Below are positions 24,885 through 35,600 of a stretch of 64,000 nt of DNA, piece after piece. Below the pieces are notes generated by a model that made no database searches, was not told where the DNA came from, and saw only the letters and a list, made by a program, of their open reading frames with translations. The position numbers and the translations under genes are program-made. Numbering within the stretch: position 1 is the stretch's first letter; each line of letters begins with the position of its first letter. The stretch comes from Trichinella spiralis. Lineage: Eukaryota; Nematoda; Enoplea; Trichinellida; Trichinellidae. The stretch covers positions 12,008,006-12,072,005 of the forward strand of contig CM012953.1 of assembly GCA_000181795.3 (NCBI GenBank), read 5' to 3'.

Positions 24885-25970
24885 TCATTCGTTATCAGAT
24901 TTTTCATATCGCTTCTTTATTTTTGGGACGTTCGGACGATCTCCACGACAATCCGGACAATACCATTTCCCTCTTGGCTTCGACAAAACATTCACGCATT
25001 TGAAATGAAACCACTGATATTGGCAATCTTCTCCATCGCAAGCAACCATAGAATCTTGCATGACCTGATTAACGTTTCATGTGATATTTTAAAAACAATA
25101 ATAATAATAATAATAACAATTACTACCTTCTGGCATATACAATACACCGGATCAACTTTTGGAATCGACAAATCCACGGGAAATTCATCACTTTGCTCTT
25201 TTAAGTATGACATTTTAATGTACTCGTCCTCGTCATCGGATATTTCGAGCGGAACACAAAATTCATAATCTTCATCCTCATATTCATCATCATAATCGTC
25301 GTCTTCTTCGTCCTCTAACTCATCTTCATCATCATCAACCACAACAAAGTCATGGAGTGCCTCATCCCACTGAAGTTTTGGACTTACACTGCGAACAGGT
25401 TCAGTTGGAACAGGCAAAACAGAATCTTCAATTGTTAACGAGTCGTCGTCCATAAATTCCAAATTATTCTGATTCTCGCGTGCTTCTTCCCTTTGGGCAT
25501 TGATCACTATAAACACATTGAGATTTACAGTATCTAAAATTACGTATTGAATTCATACTTCGTGTAGCTTTTTGATACATGCTAATTGATGTATCACAGA
25601 TATCCTTAATACCATTCGCCAGAATCAATTTCTTTGAGTTAAGATCATCCAAACGAGTAAACAATGAATAAAGTTCTCCACGTTTACGCGTTTTAGTTTC
25701 TTCGGACAATGGAGCGCCATTTTCGTCAACTCCAGTGTTATACAAAGAAACAGCAATTCTAAGTATTTCTTGCAACAAAGCTAAAAAAGTAAAGTACATT
25801 AGGAAATATTCTCTCTTTCAATTATTTTTCATACGCTCAATTTGGGCGTTCACGTGGTGCATTTTCTCCTCTTGTTCAGCAATTATGCAAGGCAAATGTT
25901 GCAGATATTCGACAAATAACTGATTTGAACCGACAAAATCAACTTCATCGCCTGAATCGTTGAAAATCAT
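24885..25970 (-). CDS. ING-family protein with PHD finger
   Basis: Inhibitor-of-growth proteins bring histone acetyltransferase or deacetylase complexes to H3K4me3. Four exons (25835..25970, 25559..25780, 25127..25506, 24885..25064) encode 305 residues. The N-terminal ING helices include FVEYLQHLPCIIAEQEEKMHHVNAQIE and SLFTRLDDLNSKKLILANGIKDI. A central stretch (roughly 165-215) is almost pure Asp/Glu. The C-terminal PHD finger (about 243-290) reads YCICQKVMQDSMVACDGEDC...WFHFKCV...WYCPDC, with all C4HC3 ligands, and ends in a basic KIKKRYEK tail. Which human ING it matches cannot be decided by eye. The ATG lies six bases past an acceptor-like GTTTTTAG. It follows the INO80E-like gene on the same strand with a 540 bp gap. 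Confidence 0.88.
25097..25116. repeat. (TAA)n microsatellite
   Basis: About six TAA/ATA units in the intron just upstream of the last ING exon. Confidence 0.7.
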
Positions 25971-26510
25971 TTCACCTAAAAACAACATTTTAGGGTATGA
26001 ATACACCAAGCTGCATAAGAACATAAAACATAACATTTTAAATAAAAAGAAAACACATATTTCCTTAAAGTAAAACAAAACATATTACGTTAAAAATAAT
26101 CATAAACAAATAAATTGATAAAAAAAATTTAAAACCTTACCACATCAAAAACGATAATAGGTACTACAAGTTATTGATGATCAAGATGAATATACAGTAT
26201 AATGAGCTTGGAGAAAGCTTTGGCTGTATTGAATGGGACAATTAAATTTAGAAGATGCAACGGGTTTTTTTTTGTTTCAAATGGATACTTTGAACAAAAA
26301 TACAAACTAAATGTATTCAGCAGGTGTTATTTTTTTTAGTTTAATGCCACACACATGATTACAGATTGCTCATATTATTCATTTCATATACTCCTATTTT
26401 TATTTTTAATTATTTTATAAATAATATATAAGTGAAAATTTTAAATTATAGAACTGAAAAATTTTTTGAAAATACAATTTTTATTAACATAAAATTATAA
26501 AACATAAATT

Positions 26511-27227
26511 TCACGCTTCTTCTACAGATTCCTGTTCAATTTTTACGTCAGCAAAATCAACTTCATCAGCTAAAGGTTTTCTGATAATTCCATTCTTTTC
26601 ACGCTTTCGCTTTAATGCAGGTGGACAGCATGCAATTTGTGCAGTACCATCAGCTATACGATTTATGATTTCCGCTTCAACCATTGCACCAGGTTCCTTA
26701 AATTATATGAAACTCGTAAAATAAAATAAAATTGAAGCAATTATGATTATGCTGAAACATTACCTGATCTGGAATTTCGAGAAAAAAGTCACTAAATTTT
26801 ACTCCATGTTTTTCCAGTCTTTCAATGAGCCGGCTAAAGTAAATACATTTAATTTACCGCAAAAAAACAGAAAGTGCAAAAAATGAAAAAATGCTACAAA
26901 GTTGATTTCTGCAAATCGCATATAATTAGACCAAGTATCAATTAACATGCTGCAAATTCCTGCAACAGCATTAACAGTTACAATGAAAACTGTCATTACT
27001 GATTTTGAAAATACTTACTTTTTTACCTTCATATGATCATAAATTTGGGCCTTGATGTTCAATATACGATTTAATATTCGATGATTACTCTAAAATTTGA
27101 AAAGTAAAAAGTGTTACTGAAATTGGTGCTCACTAACTCTATCCAGTTGATCGTATTGCTCTTTAAGAAGTTCGTATTTTATCCTGTATTTTTTTTCTGA
27201 AGAAGAAGAATCAGTACCATCCGACAT
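26511..27227 (-). CDS. Small nuclear coiled-coil protein, INO80 subunit E-like
   Basis: Four exons (27138..27227, 27019..27089, 26764..26833, 26511..26696) encode 138 residues. The N-terminal third (KKYRIKYELLKEQYDQLD, then SNHRILNRILNIKAQI and RLIERLEKHG) resembles the short coiled coil at the start of INO80E, where YKKKY, R/K-rich helices and a LLDRL-like end recur. A middle EPGAMVEAEIINRIADGT is followed by a basic KRKREKNGIIRKPL patch that looks like a nuclear localisation signal and an acidic tail. The INO80E assignment rests on a weak motif match, and the related TFPT/INO80F type is an alternative. Head-to-head with UQCRC2 (560 bp) and upstream of ING on the same strand. Exon phases all agree, so the gene itself is more certain than its name. 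Confidence 0.6.
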
Positions 27228-27785
27228 TTCAATTGACTCATACCAACCAATTCGCATCTCTTTATTGTATTACCGTAATAATTGCATACTGTATTACTTT
27301 TAGATGAATTATTTTCAATTACCTTTATGATTATTTATGCTTAATACTGTAGATAAATAAAAAAAGAATAAATTAGTATATATATATATATATTAATTGA
27401 TGAGATATTTAATAATAAACTGAAACAAAGGATTGTAAATTGCAGTTTTATCAAAAAAATTTTAATTCAAAATTTATTTAGATATAATTTTAAAATTTAA
27501 TCATTTAATAAAGAATATTACGTATTATTAAAGTTTTATTAAAATGTAATTAGATTGATCTTGATTATGCTTAAAATACTCTGTAACTTGTTGTCAAAAT
27601 ATTAAGTGAAGGTGATATGTTGCTGTTGACTTTGTTAGCACAAAGAATGTTATTTTGACTTTATTCGTCGTTTGCGAAATGTTAAAAAGTGGCATAAACT
27701 GTTGTTATTATAGATTTCAATATGCCTGATTGAGCATTACGTTGTCTGCTTCTTTCTCTTATTTATTTATTTGACATATTTCAGG
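27228..27785. other. Divergent spacer, INO80E-like/UQCRC2
   Basis: Carries the upstream regions of two divergent genes. A (TA)n run lies at 27377-27393. An acceptor-like CATATTTCAG abuts the UQCRC2 ATG and may be a trans-splice site. Confidence 0.55.
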
Positions 27786-29888
27786 ATGATTTCTGCATTT
27801 CAACACAACTTGAAAAATTCATGGCGTTTTTATTCTTCTATGGGATCGTTTTTAAATCAAAATTTGGCACTAGATTGGAAAACTTCTGAAAGTGGTTCAC
27901 AAAAAGCGCCGTTTAAAAATCATTACAACTATGATTTGTCGGTATGTGTTCCCTTTTGCCAAAAAAGTTTTAGTTTAATTTCAGTTTTTATTATTTAGGC
28001 AAATCGTCTACAGTCTGGCTTATTGACCGTCAATTGTGATATTTCCAGCCCATTGAGTTACGTGACTTTGGCTTTCAGAGCTGGTACTAGATACGAGAAT
28101 TTAAAAACAAGAGGTTTGGTCCATCGTCTGCAAGCTTCAATCGGACAAGTGATGCTGTTTTGGGTTCGATGTTTCAAAATTGCATTGAATTTGTTGCTTT
28201 TTCTTTTTTCAAGGAAACGGAAAATTGCTCTGCTGTTAGATTGAGCTATTGTTTGGCGCAGTTGGGTGCTCAAGTGCGTACATCATATACCCGTGATTGC
28301 TTTGCGTTTCATCTTGTTTGCACCAGGGATAAATTGTATGCTATGAGTGATTTTATTTTTGATAATTTACATTATTTTTGAATTTAACTTTTTTAAAAAA
28401 ATATCTCAAATTTAGGCCGTATGCACTGAATTATTTCAATGAAGCAATCAGTGGGACGCTGATCCATGATTGGACTATGGAAAATACGAACGAGCAGTTG
28501 TATGTTGACCGACAGCTTTTCTATGACGACCCTTGTTCATGTTAGTAGTTTTTGTTTCGTTATAAATTTATACAGCTTTCTCAATTTAGTAATTTAAAAT
28601 TTATTTAAATTTTATTTTACGAGATCATTTTGATTTTTATTATTCTTTGATTTATCTTCAAAGAAGTGTATATTTTGGCCTCGTTATTGGTAATGATTTT
28701 GTTGAATTTTTACTGATTGAAAGGCCATATAGTATATTTAAAGCACAACGGTCCCAGAAAGGCAAGCTTTCTCTGGATTTCCCGTGCTTTATACATTTAT
28801 ATTAAAAAAATGAATTCAGTGTTCTGTATTTATATTTCAGATGCAGTTGATTTAGTTCATCGTGTTGCTTATTCAACGTCGACTCTTGGTTATAGTCTAC
28901 ATTGCCCTAAATGGGCGGTAAGCAAACATTCATCCGTGCAGATTGGATCATTCATTGCTAATCACTTGACGTGTGATGGGACTGTTGTTGTTGGCGTTGG
29001 CACTGATGCAAATCTTTTGGATGAATTTAGTAATGAAAAGCTGAAATTATCAAATAAGAAACAGTCCGAATTGCCAATTGCTGTTTACACGGGTGGTGTA
29101 CTTGTTGAACTTTCTCCTGGAAGGTCCGCTTGTGTAGCTGTGGCAGGCGAAGGAACAGAGTGAGTGTTTTTTGATATCATTTTTGAGAAATTAAAATTTA
29201 TATTTTAGTATCAAAGATACATCTTCTGTAGCAACTCAGCTTGTATTCAGTGCATTATTTGGCAATGCGAGCGAGTTCAGCACGGATTCATCCGTTACCT
29301 CTCCTTTGAAAAGAGCTGTTGAATCCGTAGCATCGTACGAAGTTATGGTACATTGAATAACGTGACGTTACAATTAATTATTGATTTGAAAAAAATTTAT
29401 TTCTTTACAGGGTTCATGCTTCAATTATTTTTATTCGGATACAGGACTTTTTGGAGTGTGTTTGAAATGCAATCCAGCCGATACAGATGTTGTATTGAAA
29501 TCTGCGGTAGCGGAATTGAAAAAATTAGCCAGAGGAAGACCTGAAGAAGGAAAATTGAAAGCAGCTAAAGCGTTGGTTAAGCGAAAATTTCTGGACGATT
29601 CGGAAAATTTGGATTATTTTTGCTCCGAATTAGCTTACCAAGCTTGCAGCTCTGATGGCGTCAAATTCATCACACCGGCATCATTTTGCAAATTAATCGA
29701 TTCCGTCTCGGCTTCCGATTTACAAACGGTAAAAAGCGGCGGATTTTTCACTCAACATATTTTTTTTGTTAATTTTTATTATTACATTTTCCATTTAGTT
29801 TACCAGCAAATTGTTTTCCAAACCACTTACGGTGATTTCCTGCGGACGAACAGAAGCAATGCCATTCATTCACGAATTGATCCGCTAA
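27786..29888 (+). CDS. UQCRC2: Cytochrome b-c1 complex core subunit 2
   Basis: Core 2 subunit of respiratory complex III in the mitochondrial inner membrane, a peptidase-fold (M16) protein. Eight exons (27786..27941, 27999..28148, 28214..28335, 28416..28540, 28841..29159, 29209..29347, 29411..29728, 29799..29888) encode 472 residues. The leader (about 1-40) is basic and Ser/Phe-rich. Family blocks are SGLLTVNCDISSPLSYVTLAFRAG, RYENLKTRGLVHRLQAS, RLSYCLAQLGAQVRTSYTRD and a C-terminal TVISCGRTEAMPFIHELIR. The zinc motif HxxEH of active processing peptidases is absent, as expected for core 2. The exon 2/3 junction was placed to join GLVHRLQASIGQ with the strand that follows it; unspliced reading puts the two parts in different frames. 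The ATG is one base behind an acceptor-like TTTCAG. Confidence 0.9.
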
Positions 29889-30125
29889 AATTCTAATTAG
29901 CAAAGATATACATACATACATACATGCATAGCTAGCTTGGATTTGTATCTGTAATTTTCACATACAGAACAAGAAAAGTTCATTTTAATTTTTCATTTCA
30001 ATTTAGTTGAAAATATTAAAAAAAATATTTTTCTTCTGTTTGTTTGAAAAATTTTATTTGAATTAATTAGTAGCATCAGTCATTAATTAAAACAAAAAAA
30101 AAGATAAATAAATAAATAATAAAAA

Positions 30126-31647
30126 CTATTGGAGAAATTCTAAATCCATTTCGCTGAATCGCATCTTTTTTTCGTACGTAACTTGATTTTTGTCAAGTTG
30201 ATCATAAGCCCAGTTGATGTAAAGCAATAAATCTTCCATGGCTGTTGGAGCACGTGGAATATCGATATCTTTGGGGTTGAAGATCGACGTGAACACGTTA
30301 CTCAGGAGCTGTAATGGAAAAAACAAACAAACAATTAATTATATGAATTTTATTTATTGCGTTGAATAAAAGTTTTAATAAGCCAACATTTAAAAAAAGC
30401 TAGCTGGTTACCTTTTGCCTTTGAGTAGGTTTCGTCATGTCAGCGAAGGGGCAGTTTTCAGGATCGTCGTAGGCAAGAAGTGCGCAGCTACGTTCTATTT
30501 GTGCTAACATCTCGCTGTTGGTTTCAATTTTGGGCGAGATGTTGAACTGCGCAAAGTCCAACGCTTCGGCTACGCGTTTCTCTTTCAACAGTTCAATAAA
30601 TTCTTGGTGCTGAAGGAGAAGAAAAAAAATTAAAATAATTAAAAATTGAATAAACAATCACCACAAAAAACTCATTCAAATCAAATTTACCAACAAATGA
30701 AAGTGCAAATATTGATCGTTGTCGAGCAGTTCTGGATCGTAGTCGTTCAAAATGCGCGTCGCTTCTCGAATTCTGCCGGACAAAATTTCATTTTCCACTT
30801 TCGGTAATGTTTCTATTTTCTTGGCCAAATCTCCAAGCTGACTTTCCACCACTGGCGATTCTTCGAAAAGCTTTCCCGCAGCATTCAAATATCCTCCTAC
30901 AAAGTAGATATTTTGTAAAGAATTTGAAAAAGATATTCAACCACTGCTTTACCAACCAACAGAAACAACAAAACTAATAGTCCATGTGAATGTTAAAATT
31001 TGCTTGCTAGATTAGCGCTAAAATAACTCACACATAACAAACAACTACTGCTATATACATATATATTCATCATACGACAGAACAAATTACTTTTTTTCAT
31101 ATTTAATCTCCTTAAGTTTCAGGAAATTTATATCGTTATAAATGTTCTGATTAAAGAGACTGAAAAATTAACAAATCATAAAATTAAAATCTTTTCCATG
31201 ATGCAATAAATTATGAATAAAAAACAAACAATACAAGGTGACATCATGCAAATAACATGTTTCACCAAAAGCAAAGTTCTGAAGCGTAAATTTCAGTTTC
31301 AACGCAACATGTAACATTTTAAAGTAAAGATGTATCAAAAATTTTCAAAAAAATAGGATAGCAACCACAAAAAACACCCTCAGAGATCAACAGAAATATA
31401 GCTGATAAATTAAAATAGTTGCATTTTTAAGTTAACTGTATGATAAAGAAGACAAAACAGTCGTTTGCGAACAAAAATAACTGCATACAATAGATGAAAA
31501 CGATCATCTGATAGATTTAAATGTATATGTATGTTTTGAAAGTATTAAATTATTTGTATTATTCGGCATACCTTTCACCAGATATTCTCCTACGACCACA
31601 TTCAAACAAGTATTACTAAGCCTGGGCTTTTTAACTTGCTTACCCAT
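30126..31647 (-). CDS. GID8: GID8/TWA1 homologue, LisH-CTLH-CRA protein
   Basis: Scaffold subunit of the CTLH (GID) E3 ubiquitin ligase. Four exons (31572..31647, 30691..30896, 30412..30609, 30126..30308) encode 220 residues against 228 in human. The LisH motif spans the first junction: NVVVGEYLVKG continues as GYLNAAGKLFEES. The CTLH segment has IREATRILNDYDPELLD and YLHFHLL, then HQEFIELLKEKRVAEALDFAQ. The CRA part includes ERSCALLAYDDPENCPFADM. The C-terminal helix region is MEDLLLYINWAYDQLDKNQV. The first intron is 675 bp. The ATG stands behind TTTTCTAG and may be trans-spliced. All phases agree; no oddities seen. Confidence 0.93.
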
Positions 31648-32672
31648 TTATTGCTACTAGAAAATGATAAAATAGAAAGAGCAAAGTAAACGCAATACAG
31701 TATTCTAATGCAATATTCTAGTATAATTACGGACAATGATTTGTATTACGTACAAAAAAATTTTTTCGCTTAATTCAATAAACTTATTTAGATTTAATAT
31801 TTTTCTTTTACTGTACTGCGCGGCATCACTTGCTAATTAATCTGAATAATTTGAATAAGTTTAGTAAAATAAAAATTATAGTTGAAAAAAAAGCTTGCGC
31901 AAAATAAAAAAAATATTAAGATAATTTTAATGCTTGGAAATTAATTTGCGCATTGTCATATAATTTGTATGCTAGAACAAAATGAAGAAAATGGGAAAAT
32001 GAAAAAAAAGTTGATCCGCAATTTATCAAATCAATTTGCATTGATATTAAGTAAATTATTTTCACAGAAATATTATCATGCTACAAAATATAAGCAATAT
32101 TGACATTTTCCATGCATGATGATGACAAAATAATTTTAAAATACAAATAATTTTGTTAAATGTTTATATTTACTTGATTTTCAATTATCAATATGATGAC
32201 AGTAAGACAAAATATATGCAAATCTAGTCTTAACAGTCCTGACTCATTTTTGTTTAATTTTTTACAATAATGTTCAGTGTAATGATTTTACTTAAAATAT
32301 TCAGCCAGTCAAAATATTACAGGCATTGTGTTTGAACGTATTTTGTTGGAATCTGCCGGTATGCTCTCTTCTTGTTATTGTAATGTATTAGATTACTGAC
32401 GTTCATAATTGCGTATGAATTGTAACCCTTGATTGAATAATTTTTCTTCAGTATGAAATATGAAGAATTGCTATATTTTAAATTTTATAATTAATTTCAA
32501 CAGTGTTACTTGGCTTTGTGTTTGTCATTTTTCTATTTGGAAAAAATTTAATTTCACTTTTATTTCATAAGCTGTTCAGAAATATATAAAAGGAATAATT
32601 TTTAAAAAGAAGTTTTTCAACATTTAATTTTCAAGTTATATTTTTAGAATTGAGCCGTGACGCCGGGAAAGA
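31648..32672. other. Divergent spacer, GID8/liprin-alpha
   Basis: AT-rich region upstream of both genes. A TATTTTTAG at about 32639-32647 precedes the liprin start by 26 bp and could be a trans-splice acceptor. No other feature found. Confidence 0.6.
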
Positions 32673-35600
32673 ATGTGGAATTTGATGCGTTGTGATGTGA
32701 TGCCAACGATTTCCGAAGATGGAGTTGACAATCCATTCGGCGCCGGGCAATCTACGAGTTCCGGTGAGTCTGCTTATCATATTCACTATTCGGCGTTTTA
32801 ATCATAAATTGACTTCATCTTGTAGCGAATATTTCCCAAAACGCAAAGGGATTCTTCACTTAGCAGGGATAATGTAGTCGCTCAGTTTTCAGAGAGAGAG
32901 AGAGAGATGGGAAAGATGCTTTCGCGCAATGCGAAGCTAATTTTAGAGTAAATAAATGACATCTTTACGCTGAACGGTTTTCAAAGCCAGGATCAATGTT
33001 AAAAGGCCATTTCGGCTGTTTTGTTTTTATCATTTTTATTTGCTGTCGATTTTTTTTTCAAATGTCATTTTCACGTGTTTGTGAAAGCATTCCATGTCGA
33101 CATTAATATCGATTTTGTTCCACTACATTTCCAGACCTATTCACCTCAAGTTCGGCAAACTTTGACTTTGTCTTTTGTTCTTGCTTTTTATTCAGCACAG
33201 AAAACAATCAACCTCTAGAATTTGCTCTCCTTGAGAGGCGTGGGGAGAGATGGGGGGGGGGGGGAATAGAAAGAGAATCGTTTTCTCGTCCGGGAAGCTA
33301 TTTCAATAATGCAAGCGGACGTTTGCCGTAAATATGAACATGCTTTTGCCTCATTATTCACAACGTTCTTGAAACAATTGCGCGCCTCATCTAATTTAAC
33401 GATTTGTGGCCCTAACGCTTTGCACGTTTTGCCGGGCCGGCGATCGCCTCGGCTTGCTTGCTTACTTCCGCAGCCGAGCTGTTAGTTTGATAAATTTATG
33501 ACAAATTGGAAAAGCAAAAAAAATTATATTTTTGATTGTCATCATTTAATGACATTTTCAACAAAAAATATACTAATATATTCCACAAAAAATATTTATT
33601 TATCCAGTTGTATTATAAATTTACAACTTGTACGTCATTTTCAAGCGAGTATAAAAGCTGCAACTTAGTAGATGAAGGTTTAAAACAAAAATATTTAATT
33701 ATAAATTTTATTTTTTACACGTAAACAAGTCAGTATTCATTTAGTAGTGTATTTCAATTTCTATTTGTTATATGTGAAAATTGAAATTTGAGATGGCAAA
33801 ATGAATACATTGACTTGACTTTTTTTTACTGTATTTGTGCTCTATTTCACTTACTTTTTAAATTTATTCTGTGAAATTGAAGTTCAACTGACTAGAGGTG
33901 CTCGAAAAGGAGTAAACAAAATTCAATTCAACAAAATTTCTGCAATTTATTTTTGATTTTATTAATTCGGATATATATTATTCCATTCAATGGACATCGT
34001 ATAATTGAATATATTTTTCATGTACAAGGTATTATTCCCTTTTTTATATTAATATTTCTTTTACTTTTCTAATTTTTTTTGATTATTTTCTCCATATTTT
34101 GAATGTTTTTTACATTATATAGTATATATTTATTTTTGAATTTTAAAGTAATCACTTGATTTAATTAATGCTATCAGGTTGCAGTTATATTGTTTAAAAT
34201 TTTTTACTATATCAAATTCACTTTTAGTTTTTTTTTGAATTCAAAAGATTTGTATTTTGATGAAAATGCATTTCTGTTTATTTCTTCACTTGTTTCATGA
34301 AACTTTTCTTCCATTACAAGTTGAACGTTGACTTATTTTAATATTTATGAAAATGAAAAATCAATGGAATTATTCATAATTTCATTTGGCATTTTTGTAA
34401 ATATTTAATCTTGAAAAAAAATGAAAATTTTATTATTGTGGTTCGCGTTTTGGCAGATGTGTAAAATTGTATGAGTTTTCACGAGGGTTATTTTAAACAT
34501 TTTTTTAAAATAAATGATAAATATTCATATTGTTTTTCAAAAAGTGAGAATTATCGTTACCTTAGTAATGAATTCATTAATCAGGTAAAAGTTTACGCAT
34601 AAATCGGCAAATTTTATTGTCGTATAAAAGGTAATTGTTTCATTACATTTAGAGAATAATGTTTTATCTCATGGAAAAAGCTGTAGTTATTTTTAGCAAA
34701 ATTAACTCGATTCATTTAATTTATTATATAATGATTTAATTATTGGGATAATTTAACGAAGCAGAAGGCTAATGATAATAGGGTAGGTTTTTTTTTCTTG
34801 AAATATTTCCATTTGTGTGATATTTTGCTGTGCTCGTCTGGTAAAATTGTATTGCTCTTCAAATTATGGATGTAATTAATTTAATTTGATTTCGATGTTG
34901 ATTTGATAATTTGTCTCCTTTTCAATAATAGAACAATGATTTTGAAGTGCAGTATTTAACAATAAGCATTTGTAATATTTAAAAAATTTCAGAAAGAAAT
35001 ATATTTTATTTTAAACTTTTTCTTCGGTCGATAATTTAATTAACGATCTCGTTGGTGATTAATTTACCTTATCTGGATGGAATTTTTGTTCATCGCTGTC
35101 ACGTCTTTTCTAATTTATTTACTTGCTTAAGCGTCAGAATTGGTCGAATTGATTTAGAAACGTCGTTTCCGTGTACCGCTGAAGCTGAAGCGGATGCTGA
35201 TGTGTAGAAAAGCTCAAGCTGCAGCTTGCTATATATATATATATATATGCACAATGCACGGTGACACAGCGATAAGTTGCCCCATTGCTTACTTGCACCT
35301 CGACTGCGGCTGAGGTTCTTGTATACACGCCATTTGGCCTCTCTGTTGGTGGTGGAATTATTGATTTCAATTTCCATTGTTCAGCATTTCACTTGTTTTG
35401 ACTCTCATTGAGAAGAGTCGGCCGTAGCATTGTCATCTGCATTATTTTATTCTAGCGTAAGAAGGAAAAAGTTGATCCATCTGCATTGGTGAAATTTACA
35501 AAACAGTTTTATACAAAATGAATAAAGATATATATAGAAATTTGCATAAATGAATAAATAATTTACGTTGTGGTTGAATTGGACAAAAATTAAAAGTGGT

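Noticed and set aside
24771-25268. + frame of 165 codons
   Set aside because: Antisense of the ING gene (PHD exon and acidic stretch).
35099-35377. - frames of 78 and 92 codons in liprin intron 1
   Set aside because: They cross the (TA)n repeat as Tyr/Ile runs and match no family.
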